Origin: Flavipsychrobacter sp.
Lineage (GTDB): Bacteria > Bacteroidota > Bacteroidia > Chitinophagales > Chitinophagaceae
DNA length: 64,000 bases
Direction of reading: 5' to 3'
Assembly (NCBI GenBank): GCA_031292525.1
Contig: JARLGY010000016.1
Span: 115,140 to 179,139 of the forward strand
This document shows positions 9,181 through 17,900 of the stretch, piece after piece (position 1 is the first letter of the stretch; each line of letters begins with the position of its first letter). The notes beneath the pieces are model-generated. The model saw only the letters and a program-made list of their open reading frames with translations. It ran no database searches and had not been told where the DNA came from. A program made the translations under genes and the position numbers.

Positions 9181-9570
9181 ATGCCAGATAAAAAATATAA
9201 CGTCTTACTGGATGGCGAAAAGATTGGTACAACAGCTCTTGAAAAAGCTGACGCACCTATGGGCGTCGTCTTCGGTGTATTGAATTTTGAAAGTATTCAA
9301 TCTGGCTATAACTTTTTCGAGAATTATTGTAAAACAAATGAAATCGACGCAACGGCTTACCCTGAAAATAAATTAATATCTACAAACGAAATACCAAACC
9401 TCCGGGTGTTTGACTCTGTTGAAAAAGAAATAATAGGAATTGCATGTTCCATTTCCGGCATGGATTCAGATTTATTTGAGATTACGATTTTAGGTATTTC
9501 CTATCCTTTTTATGAAGAAGAATTTCCTCACCATGTTCAAGCATATCATAATCAATTTGGCGATGAATAA
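9181..9570 (+). CDS. Small hypothetical protein
   Basis: A 129-residue acidic soluble protein starting MPDKKYNVLLDGEKIGTT, without signal peptide or membrane segment. I do not recognise the family with certainty. The N-terminal half looks like a beta-sheet sensor (GVVFGVLNFE) and the C-terminus is rich in Phe, Tyr and acidic residues. It sits alone between recF and the duplicated outer-membrane-like genes. The short gap before it holds two copies of a TCGTAAGTT motif. Confidence 0.7.
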   Translation: MPDKKYNVLLDGEKIGTTALEKADAPMGVVFGVLNFESIQSGYNFFENYCKTNEIDATAYPENKLISTNEIPNLRVFDSVEKEIIGIACSISGMDSDLFEITILGISYPFYEEEFPHHVQAYHNQFGDE

Positions 9571-9646
9571 GTTCCGCTCTCATTTCACACCGTCGACCCA
9601 TTCATAATATTCACCCCATCCATACGTTATAGCATCACCAGCTACC

Positions 9647-10336
9647 ATGTATAAAACGATTGTTATATTCTGCTTGTGCGTACCAGTGTTGTGTAGCGGC
9701 CAACCCGATAAGTTCGACTATGGTCTGTCGGCACCTTTATACTTCCGGCAAGCAGAAACCTATGTTGATCCATTTAGCCATTTGTTTGGCGCCATAGGGC
9801 TCGATGGTGTGCTACGGGTGAACGGTGCCGAGGAAACAAACATGTCGTTCCAGTTCAATGCTGGGTTTGCTGATGATATCCGTAAGTTTAACGTGTCCAC
9901 CAGTACCACGGTAAAGAACAACCTTTACTTTATTAATATTAACCCTTCAGTGGTCATACCCTCTAAGTGGCAGCATGTGCAGTTTTGCCTGGGCATAGGC
10001 ACACTCGTAAGGCTGGGCCAGAGCGTTTCGTTTTCGTGGGGTGCATCAATGCCGGGGCCTTACACCACAATAGATAGCATGAATAAGTTCATTGATGCCA
10101 ACAGCCGTGTCTTCATGCCCTATATGGCTTTCGGTATATCTAAAGACCTCAATAAACATTTTCGCTTCGAGGGCACCATACGCCCAACTTTACTCAATTT
10201 ATACGAGCCCGGCAGCAACATCAATTTCTCCAACAATACTGGCACAAGTAGTGGTGGCACCGTTCTGGAACTCAACTATCAGCCTATATATGTAGGGGTA
10301 AGGTTGAATTACTTCTTTAAGGGGGGTGACAACTGA
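9647..10336 (+). CDS. Secreted/outer-membrane-like beta protein, paralogue 1
   Basis: A 229-residue protein with a signal peptide (MYKTIVIFCLCVPVLCSGQ) and alternating beta-strand pattern ending in VGVRLNYFFKGGDN, consistent with a small outer-membrane beta-barrel. It is a tandem paralogue of the next gene; the two share VDPF, GVLRVNG, QFCLG(I/V)GTL(V/I)RL and LLNLYEPG blocks at matching positions. No known family is recognised. The 14-bp gap to the next gene suggests one transcript. Confidence 0.75.
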   Translation: MYKTIVIFCLCVPVLCSGQPDKFDYGLSAPLYFRQAETYVDPFSHLFGAIGLDGVLRVNGAEETNMSFQFNAGFADDIRKFNVSTSTTVKNNLYFININPSVVIPSKWQHVQFCLGIGTLVRLGQSVSFSWGASMPGPYTTIDSMNKFIDANSRVFMPYMAFGISKDLNKHFRFEGTIRPTLLNLYEPGSNINFSNNTGTSSGGTVLELNYQPIYVGVRLNYFFKGGDN

Positions 10337-10350
10337 TTTATTAGTCAACT

Positions 10351-11037
10351 ATGCACAAAACTATTCTCATCCTCTTTTTATGCATGCCAACATTGTGCAT
10401 CGCGCAGCCCCCAAAAATAGACTTCGCGTTGTCTGTGCCATTATATATTCGGCAATCAGAAAACCATGTCGATCCATTTCGCTATTGGTTTGGTGCTACA
10501 GGGGTGGAAGGGGTGCTCAGGGTAAATGGTACTGATGAAACTGCTATGCCTTTCTTCCTTAATGTAGGTATCACAAACGATATTTGGAAGTCCAGTATTG
10601 CAACCACTGCTATGGTAAAGACAAGTCTTTCCTTCCTCAATATAAATCCATCAATAGCCTTACCATCACGATCGCCACACATACAGTTTTGCCTGGGCGT
10701 TGGTACACTTATCCGGCTGCGGCAAAGCATAGGCTTTCGCTGGGGTTCTTCAGCATCGGGATCGTATACTACAGTAGATAGCTTAAATAAGTTCACCAAC
10801 GCCAACAGTAGGTCCGTTCTGCCTTATATATCTTTTGGCATGGCCGAGGATATTGGGAAACACCTTCGGATAGAGTTTACGTTCCGTCCTGCCTTGTTGA
10901 ATTTATACGAACCCGGCAACAGCATCAATTTGTCGAACAACCCAGGCACTCCCGGTGGCGGTACTGTATTTGCGCTCAACTACCGGCCTGTATATGGTGG
11001 CTTCAGGTTTTTCTATTTCTTTAAGGCGAGGGGATAG
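10351..11037 (+). CDS. Secreted/outer-membrane-like beta protein, paralogue 2
   Basis: A 228-residue tandem paralogue of the preceding gene, with signal peptide MHKTILILFLCMPTLCIAQ, the shared GVLRVNG and LLNLYEPG blocks, and a barrel-like end VYGGFRFFYFFKARG. Divergence is spread along the whole length rather than concentrated in one segment, suggesting an old duplication. Function unknown; a paired or hetero-oligomeric envelope role is speculation. Confidence 0.75.
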   Translation: MHKTILILFLCMPTLCIAQPPKIDFALSVPLYIRQSENHVDPFRYWFGATGVEGVLRVNGTDETAMPFFLNVGITNDIWKSSIATTAMVKTSLSFLNINPSIALPSRSPHIQFCLGVGTLIRLRQSIGFRWGSSASGSYTTVDSLNKFTNANSRSVLPYISFGMAEDIGKHLRIEFTFRPALLNLYEPGNSINLSNNPGTPGGGTVFALNYRPVYGGFRFFYFFKARG

Positions 11038-11038
11038 C

Positions 11039-11066
11039 AAAAGCGTATCATACTGCATCGCTTTTT
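11039..11066 (+). terminator. Weak hairpin with T-run after the paralogue pair
   Basis: AAAAGCG (11039-11045) and CGCTTTTT (11059-11066) pair across a 13-base loop immediately after the stop codon of the second paralogue. Confidence 0.4.
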
Positions 11067-11151
11067 CTTGACCTTCGCAATCTTTCCTTAATCATTTGAT
11101 TTTCGCAAAAAACAGATTGATTCCTCCAAACAGCGAGGCGCACATGCAGGG

Positions 11152-11159
11152 TATCTTTG
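11152..11159 (+). promoter_or_regulatory. -7 promoter element of the SDR gene at 11181
   Basis: TATCTTTG is a perfect TAnnTTTG element, 21 bases upstream of the ATG. No convincing -33 TTTG is visible at the usual 19-21 bp spacing. Confidence 0.55.
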
Positions 11160-11180
11160 CAGTACAAAAAATAATACATA

Positions 11181-11945
11181 ATGGAACGGAACAATAAGAT
11201 AGCGCTCGTTACCGGTGGTAGCCGTGGGCTGGGTAAAGACATATGTTTGCGCCTCGCCGAAAAAGGCATTGATGTGGTGCTCACCTACAACAGCAAACTG
11301 CAGGATGCGCGGGCCGTTGTAGCACAGATACAGCAAGGTGGGCAAAAAGCAGCGGCACTCCAACTCAACACCGGCGATATAAAAAGCTTCGGTGCATTTG
11401 CAACGCAACTACAAGATATTTTGCAAAATACATTTGGTACCACCCACATTGATTACCTGGTGAACAATGCCGGTATTGGCGGCTATAGTCCCATTGCCGA
11501 TGTTACTGAAGCATTTTTTGATGAACTGCTGAACGTACACTTTAAAGGCGTGTACTTCTTAACCCAAAAAATAATCCCACTCATGAACGATGGTGGAGGT
11601 ATTGTCAATATATCGTCTGGTCTCACTCGTGTATCTGTGCCCGGTTCTTCTGTCTATGCAGCGATGAAGGGTGCAATGGAGATCGTCACTCGTTACCAGG
11701 CAAAAGAACTTGGCGCACGTGGCATCAGGTCAAATACTGTTGCCCCCGGTGCTATAATGACGGATTTCGGCGGGGCACACCTACGTAACGATGAACAACT
11801 GCAGAAGTATATCAGCAGCGTAACTGCGCTTGGCAGGCCTGGTGTAGCAGAAGACATTGGTGGTGTGGTTGCTTTTCTGTGTTCAGACGATGCCCGCTGG
11901 GTAAATGCCCAGCGCATAGAAGTAGCCGGTGGTATGGCTATATAG
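11181..11945 (+). CDS. SDR family NAD(P)-dependent oxidoreductase
   Basis: A 254-residue classical short-chain dehydrogenase. It has the nucleotide-binding TGGSRGLG motif near residue 11, the NNAGIGG motif near 92, the active-site Ser in NISSGLT and the catalytic YxxxK (YAAMK) near 158. The C-terminus GRPGVAEDIGGVVAFLCSDDA is typical of 3-oxoacyl-ACP-reductase-like SDRs. Substrate cannot be read from sequence. An AraC regulator gene follows on the same strand and has its own promoter, suggesting local control. Confidence 0.9.
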   Translation: MERNNKIALVTGGSRGLGKDICLRLAEKGIDVVLTYNSKLQDARAVVAQIQQGGQKAAALQLNTGDIKSFGAFATQLQDILQNTFGTTHIDYLVNNAGIGGYSPIADVTEAFFDELLNVHFKGVYFLTQKIIPLMNDGGGIVNISSGLTRVSVPGSSVYAAMKGAMEIVTRYQAKELGARGIRSNTVAPGAIMTDFGGAHLRNDEQLQKYISSVTALGRPGVAEDIGGVVAFLCSDDARWVNAQRIEVAGGMAI

Positions 11946-11998
11946 AAGCTATTATATCATTAAACGGGGTACTGGATATAGATCATCCGGGCCCCTTT

Positions 11999-12031
11999 AT
12001 TGTTAATGCGTATTATAAATACCTAACTTTG
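11999..12031 (+). promoter_or_regulatory. Promoter of the AraC gene at 12047
   Basis: A -7 element TAACTTTG (12024-12031) is preceded by ATTG at 11999-12002 with a 21-bp spacer, matching the Bacteroidota -33/-7 layout. The AraC ATG is 15 bases downstream. Confidence 0.6.
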
Positions 12032-12046
12032 AATGCTACAAGCGCC

Positions 12047-12955
12047 ATGGCCGATCACACTTCCCTCAACGACTTTTATAAAAGAAACGCTGCTCCGCTG
12101 CCTGAAGGTATCGAGAAGGAGATAGGGCATTTTAATGTTTTTGAAACCGAAAAACTGTTTGATAAAAATACAGGTGCGCGCATAATGCCTTATAGCCGCA
12201 GGGAGTATTATAAGATAAGCTGGATGCGCGGGCAAAGCAGGGCAGAGTACGCAGACAAAATAATAGATATACAGGCAAATGCATTGCTGTTTGCAACCCC
12301 GCAAATACCTTATCACTGGTTGCCTGCCGATGATAACCAAACAGGTATGTTCTGCATTTTTACACCCGATTTTCTTGCACCGGCCAAGTCTGGTGTGATG
12401 CTAGAAGACCTGCCTATATTTCAACCGGGTGGCTTGCCGGTGTTCAAGCTTGCATCGGCCGAGGTTGAAGAAGTAGAGCGCATCTTCAGGAAAATGCAAA
12501 AAGAGTTGGCTGCCGATTATAAGTATAAGTATGACCTGCTGCGCAACCTGCTGTTAGAACTCATTCATTATGGCCAGAAGCTGCAGCCCCTCTCTGCATT
12601 AAGCACTACTCAGAATGCATCGCAGCGTATATCCTCTTTGTTTATCGAGTTGCTCGAAAGGCAATTTCCTATCGAATCTGCACGGCAGCGGCTTAGTTTG
12701 CGTACTCCAAAAGATTATGCAGACCGGCTTGCCGTGCATGTCAATCACCTCAACAAAGTATTGAAAGAAGTAACCGGTAATACCACAGGCGAACTCATCA
12801 GTAAAAGGGTAACACAGGAAGCTAAAATACTGCTGCGTCAAATGGACTGGAGCGTAGCAGATATTGCCTATACCCTCGGCTTCGATGACCAGGCGCATTT
12901 TTCCAACTATTTTAAGAAGCAAACCTCCCTTGCTCCGCTTGCATTCCGCTCTTAA
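12047..12955 (+). CDS. AraC family transcriptional regulator
   Basis: A 302-residue regulator: N-terminal sensor region (about 1-190) and C-terminal AraC-type double HTH (about 205-300), with the characteristic end DIAYTLGFDDQAHFSNYFKK. The start at 12047 (MADHTSLNDFYKR) is preferred because a promoter is centred just upstream; an earlier in-frame codon at 11879 would run back through the SDR gene. It probably controls the adjacent SDR gene; the inducer is unknown. Confidence 0.88.
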   Translation: MADHTSLNDFYKRNAAPLPEGIEKEIGHFNVFETEKLFDKNTGARIMPYSRREYYKISWMRGQSRAEYADKIIDIQANALLFATPQIPYHWLPADDNQTGMFCIFTPDFLAPAKSGVMLEDLPIFQPGGLPVFKLASAEVEEVERIFRKMQKELAADYKYKYDLLRNLLLELIHYGQKLQPLSALSTTQNASQRISSLFIELLERQFPIESARQRLSLRTPKDYADRLAVHVNHLNKVLKEVTGNTTGELISKRVTQEAKILLRQMDWSVADIAYTLGFDDQAHFSNYFKKQTSLAPLAFRS

Positions 12956-13020
12956 TTGGATAAGTTTATTTTCCCCTTTCTGGCTCTACCATTTTAGCAT
13001 TTAAGCGTCTATGTTTTTAG

Positions 13021-13699
13021 GGGGTGTCCTGTCCGGTTTTTTATTGGTGTGCGGACAGGTATGTAGCTGAAATGCCTGGTGGTGGCTGATATGTGTTTTA
13101 TTTAAGTTGTCTGGTGTGTCCGGTACCGGACAGGGTGCGTGGGGTGTTTGTGGTTAATTGTATTTTTTTGTCTTTGCGCGAGGCACGAAGCAACCTTACT
13201 TGATGTGTGCTTGCGGGATGCCTGGGAAAAATATGACTTTTGAGGCTGTGATTGCAAAATGTCTGTTGCCAGAAAAAAATGGCGACGGACATTTTGTGTG
13301 GTGGAAACGGCTGAAAGTATTTGTGGTGGCTGATATTAGTTTTATCTAAAATGTCCATAAATGTCTGTTGGTGATGGCCGGGGCGGTGAGGGTAATTGGG
13401 TTTTTAGTGTATAGCTGATTGTGGTAAATATTTTATGTTTTTGCGTGCTTGTAACTGCGGTTTACAGGTTTATAATAGCGGTTGTAATTTACGATGGCTG
13501 TGGATTGTAGCAAAAAGGAGATATCCACCGTTCCACAGATCGGAATGTTTCACGGGGGCAAATGTTGGGCTGGGGAATACTTGTTATAAATGGTAGGAGC
13601 TAGGATGGTGCGAAAAAAAAGACGGGAATCTGAGATTGCGGGCCGGTTACGACTTAGTGTGAACACTAACCCGAGCAGGGGGAGATGCATCTAGATTCC
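13021..13699 (+). repeat. Modular hairpin-rich non-coding element, copy A
   Basis: About 680 bases without a credible gene, filling the gap between the AraC gene and the restriction operon. Module 1: stem 13028-13035/13052-13059 (CCTGTCCG/CGGACAGG), a linker beginning TGAAATGCCTGGTGGTGGCT (13069), then the perfect palindrome TGTCCGGTACCGGACA (13117-13132). Module 2: stem 13255-13263/13288-13296 (CAAAATGTC/GACATTTTG), a related linker (from 13312), then AAAATGTCC (13348). 3' domain: GCGGTTTACAGGTT (13457-13470), a GTGGAT/ATCCAC stem near 13500-13528, and hairpin TTAGTGT-GA-ACACTAA (13654-13669) followed by CCGAGC. Copy B (37651-38336) has the same order with altered stems. It also contains a TTGCG-AGGCACGAAGCAACC-type short repeat (13171-13198). 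Confidence 0.75.
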
Positions 13700-14047
13700 C
13701 TAATAATCTTTTGCTTCCATCTCATAGGAGGTTGATTGAAGATCTCCCATGTCAGCAGGTTGAATATAGTCGGTAAAAAGATAATGATCACCAACAAATG
13801 CGTCGCAATGAGTACAACTATTAGCTAAATATTCATAATCGGCAGTAGCGCTATAATGCAACTTTATGCTGACCCCTTTAGTGGCTGCGAATAATAATTC
13901 ATCTTTTGTGAACTCATCAGGCCTTCTATGTTGGAGAAAGGGACTTCCGCAATCCATGACAGCGACCTTCATGGGCTGCTTGCATTTCCAACATTGTGCT
14001 TCGATAACGATTAATTTGGGATTATCACTTATTGGAGACTTATTCAT
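13700..14047 (-). CDS. Small zinc-ribbon-like hypothetical protein of restriction operon
   Basis: A 115-residue protein with two CxxC pairs, CWKC near residue 19 and CTHC near residue 78, arranged like a split zinc ribbon. No known family is assigned. Its start codon overlaps the end of the Mrr gene by 8 bp, so it is translationally coupled as the third gene of the operon. It may be an accessory or regulatory subunit of the restriction system; that is inference from position. Its stop abuts repeat copy A. Confidence 0.72.
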   Translation of the reverse strand: MNKSPISDNPKLIVIEAQCWKCKQPMKVAVMDCGSPFLQHRRPDEFTKDELLFAATKGVSIKLHYSATADYEYLANSCTHCDAFVGDHYLFTDYIQPADMGDLQSTSYEMEAKDY

Positions 14048-14939
14048 TACTACCTAGAAAATAAATCGGGTGAAGAGGTAAAGCATTTTTTTGCTCATCA
14101 TTCATCCTGGAATAATTCTCTATCCATAATTTTATGAAGCGACCAAGATCAATTAGTTCAATATGCTTGTGCGAAGTTCTGGCTTCGGTTTTTGATGGTT
14201 TGGAAAATTGCCCGCTTGTAACAAATATTCCAACATCACTTCCACGTTTCATTGTGCCTACCAACTTTTGAATATCCTCGGCCGGTACACTATCGTAAGG
14301 TCTATGCTTTACTTGCACAATTAGCCGAGGCTCTTTTGCTCCCAAAGGATCATTATAGGCTATGATATCAATGCCCCCATCTGGGCCTTTCTCTGCAATA
14401 TGCGCAATATAATATCCCATCGCCGACAGCAAATAGGCAACTATGTTTTGGAATTCGTAAGGAGTCTTTTTTAGGATGTAGTCGCGTATACCATCTAAAG
14501 CAGTTTCTTCAAACTGGCTAAGAACAGCCTGTTGTGCTTGCTCTACATTGCTTTCGGGTTCTACATCATCAATTATATTTTCATGTCTGTTGCTGCTCCA
14601 CGCTCTATATTTTTGAGTTGCTGTGCTTAACAATTTTTCTGGTCCTAATGCAATAGCTTTAGTGCCTTCATTCGTCAAAATCCACACTCCGTTTTCTTTT
14701 AATAAATATCCAGCCTTCATACAATCAATTGTATAAAAATGCAGTAAAGACTCCCATCGTACGTAACCTGTTTTTTCGTAAATATGCTTTTCATACTCAT
14801 CAAACTGCACAGTTTCTCTCATTTTATCTACAACAGCCTTTCCGCGCATCTGCCCACCTGCATTTTTTAATATACTGAAAGCCGAGAATATTGTTTTTTC
14901 TGCAATTGCGCGAGACGGTGATTTTGTTTTAACACTCAT
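14040..14939 (-). CDS. Mrr-type restriction endonuclease
   Basis: A 299-residue protein. The N-terminal part (about 10-105) looks like the winged-helix Mrr_N domain (ILTNEGTKAIALGP). The C-terminal part (about 145-280) is an Mrr catalytic PD-(D/E)XK domain: E162 in YEFQNIVAYLL, D191 in GPDGGIDIIAY and the Q-V-K motif (Q209, K211) in RLIVQVKHRP, followed by FVTSGQFSKPS. Mrr-family nucleases often cut modified DNA. It lies 9 bp after the large methylase-nuclease gene, so the two probably act together or in complementary defence. Confidence 0.88.
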   Translation of the reverse strand: MSVKTKSPSRAIAEKTIFSAFSILKNAGGQMRGKAVVDKMRETVQFDEYEKHIYEKTGYVRWESLLHFYTIDCMKAGYLLKENGVWILTNEGTKAIALGPEKLLSTATQKYRAWSSNRHENIIDDVEPESNVEQAQQAVLSQFEETALDGIRDYILKKTPYEFQNIVAYLLSAMGYYIAHIAEKGPDGGIDIIAYNDPLGAKEPRLIVQVKHRPYDSVPAEDIQKLVGTMKRGSDVGIFVTSGQFSKPSKTEARTSHKHIELIDLGRFIKLWIENYSRMNDEQKNALPLHPIYFLGSNE

Positions 14940-14948
14940 AATTTTTAT

Positions 14949-17900
14949 TTAAGATGCCTCAAGCATTTTTATTTCGTTATCCGATAGGGAATAGAGCTGA
15001 TAAATTATTTTGTCGATATTATCTTGAAGGTTCACAATGTTTGCATCTTCATTTTCCCATTTTAGCATTAAAATCGAATCAACTAATTTTTCTAGTTCCA
15101 AATTATTCTCAACAATATGGGGAAACGGCAAATTTGAAATATAAACCACTTTAATTTCCGAAAAAGTCTTTCCAATCATCTGTGGATTTTGGATTTCGAA
15201 TATCCATTGAATTAACCTTGAATTTAAAATTGCCAAGATCGATTTATATGAATGAATTTCTTCATCAAACAACTTAATTATATGACATGAATTGGCACAA
15301 ACGGAATCATCATTAATGTAAGTTGCCAAAATTCTATCATCGGTTCTTCGCATTAATATGCGATTCCCATGAAAAGAATGTTCTTCTCTAGGCGCGGCTA
15401 ACCATTCGCCATAATTAATATATTCGTTTGGTTTTTTTAAAACATATTTGTCAATACTACTTCCACGTACTAGTGGTCGCCAACCAAGAGGGCATCCACC
15501 TACTTTCGTAAATGGTTTTTCTGTTAAAGTAACTTTCGTCTGTGCAGGATTCCCTTTACCTATTTCGTATAATTTTACTCCTGCTTTTACGGAGCCAATA
15601 GATCCGAATCGTATTGTTTTTTCAATGATCTTCTTGAGAAATTGGTTTTTATATTCGTTATTTCTATAATCAAATTTTGATAAATCATTCTGCATAAATG
15701 AAGCTGTATCTCTTGTATACTCTTCATTAGGAAGTTTAATGGTCATTCTTGTCATTTCTACTTTACTATTTCGGGCAAAAAACGCTAAAGTATCCACTAC
15801 AGCATTTTCAAAGGCAAAACCAGTTTGCCAAAACGAATTTAAGTTTAACTCAGTGAGAATCCACTTCCTAAAATCGACACAACTTTCCAGATCACAAAAA
15901 GTGTTGGGAATAATAAATGTCAGATCACCCATAGGTCTCAATAGTTTTTTTGCCAATACCATAAAGCAACAATAACTATCAGGAAATTTTTCAGTGGAGG
16001 GGTAACTAGAAAAAAGTACTTTTTTTTCTAGTTTGTTGGGGAGTATTCCATATGGTGGATTACCAATTATTACATCAAATCCGATAAACATCCCTTCATC
16101 ATCTAATATCTCGGGAAACTCAAATCTCCATTCAAATGCTCTTTCATAAATTTTGTCGCTTTTAATCTCTCTTATCTCCGTCTCTAATTTTTCAATTTCA
16201 GTTTCTTTTTTTAGCTTATCTTTTTTTTGAGCAGATGTAAGCTTCGCATCAAATAATTTATCTGCCTGATATTTTAGATAATAATCGGTATTGAGCTTTT
16301 GTAGTCTTTTAATCTTAGGATCGTTATCACTAATCTCTTTGCGAAAGTTCGTTTTGATGCTATCAATCAATTGTTCCATCTCTCTCTTTTCATTCTTACT
16401 TTGCGCATTTCGGTAAGTTTGGACAGCCAAACGATAGCTGTCTATTGTCCACTTACTCTTTTTAAGTGCTTTGCTTAAATCAGCATCAAGAGCGAACCTA
16501 CTGATAAGGGAATTCCCAGATTTTATGTTAATGTCGATATTGGGTAGGGTTTCGAGTTCTTTATAATTACTTTCAGATGTGTAATAAGCATTTTTCAATA
16601 ATTCTATCCACAAACGTAATCGACATATCTTTACGGAATTGGGATTTATGTCTACACCAAATAGGCAATTTTCAATAATTGTCTCCTTCTCGTGAAATAA
16701 TGTTTCCTGTATTCGTTGGCTTTCTTTATTATTGGGGTTATAATCGAGTAATAAACCGTCTTCATCAGTAATTACCAATTCATCATTGACTACTTCTACG
16801 TTATAGTCACGTAAAGTTTTCCCCTGCTTATCAAGCAGTATTTTTAATTCGCTTTTTACAGCAATAATTTCATTAAGTGCGGATACAAGAAAGTGACCAG
16901 AGCCAACTGCGGGATCGCAAATTTTAAGGCTATTTATTATTTCATTCGCTTCTTTTTTATCCTGTATTTTGTCATATAGTTGTTCCAGCGTTTCGCATTC
17001 CCATTCTTTTGCTTCTTTGAATTTTTGTAACACAGCCCGGCGTATAGTTTCGTGACACATGTACATCGTTATAAAACCCGGTGTAAAAAACGAACCATCT
17101 TTGTAGCCATTTATCTTTTCAAATATCAGCCCCAGAACAGATGCATTTATCAAGTTCTTATTCTCTTCCTGTATTTCTTCGCCACCATCTGAACTGAAAT
17201 CGTAAGCATCTAGAAAATCAAACAAATAATTTAGTGTACGGCTTTTGCCAGTTTGCTTTTTACCAGTATCATTCTTTAATACGGTTGTTAAACTGACTGG
17301 AAGTTCCAGCCTGTTTTCCAAGTCTGAAATCTGTATAGTTTCGCGCTCCAATGCCGTACGCTCAAATAGCGAACTATTCAAATAAGGTATTCTGTTGAAT
17401 TTTTCTTTTAGGTGCTCACGCCGTGCGTCGCTGCGCTCTGCCAATACCTGAAAAAAGAGGTTGTTCAATTCATCGAAATCGCCAACAATTTTGATATTCA
17501 GGAACAGGTAATCTTTGTTGCCTTTGTGATATGTGACTAACTGACCTTCCAGCAGCTTTATGAATAGTATTCTGTTAATCCATGTAATGCACAATTCCAA
17601 CGCGACATTAAAGAGTTGTTCTTTTCGTCCACTGCCATAAGAAGTAAGATTGGTAATATCACGCAAACAATCTTTGTCTTCCAGCTTCATTATTGCATTT
17701 TCAAGCAATGAAGCTGCATCCGGCTTTTCTTTACGTCGTATGAGTTTTTTACCACCGTCTTTGACCTCTTCAAGACCAATTATATGCAGTAGTTCTGAAT
17801 AAAATTTTGTGTCTAGTGAATTACTATCGTTAGCAAACGGCTGCTTAAGCAGGTGCGCTGGCGACAATACTTTGTACAATGCAATTAGCTTATTGTCATC

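Noticed and set aside
13117..13132. The palindrome TGTCCGGTACCGGACA as a simple regulator operator
   Set aside because: It is part of a larger repeated module whose other stem has unrelated sequence, so an isolated operator reading does not explain it.
13021..13699. CRISPR array
   Set aside because: Repeats are not regularly spaced and spacer-like units are absent; the similarity is hairpin-based.
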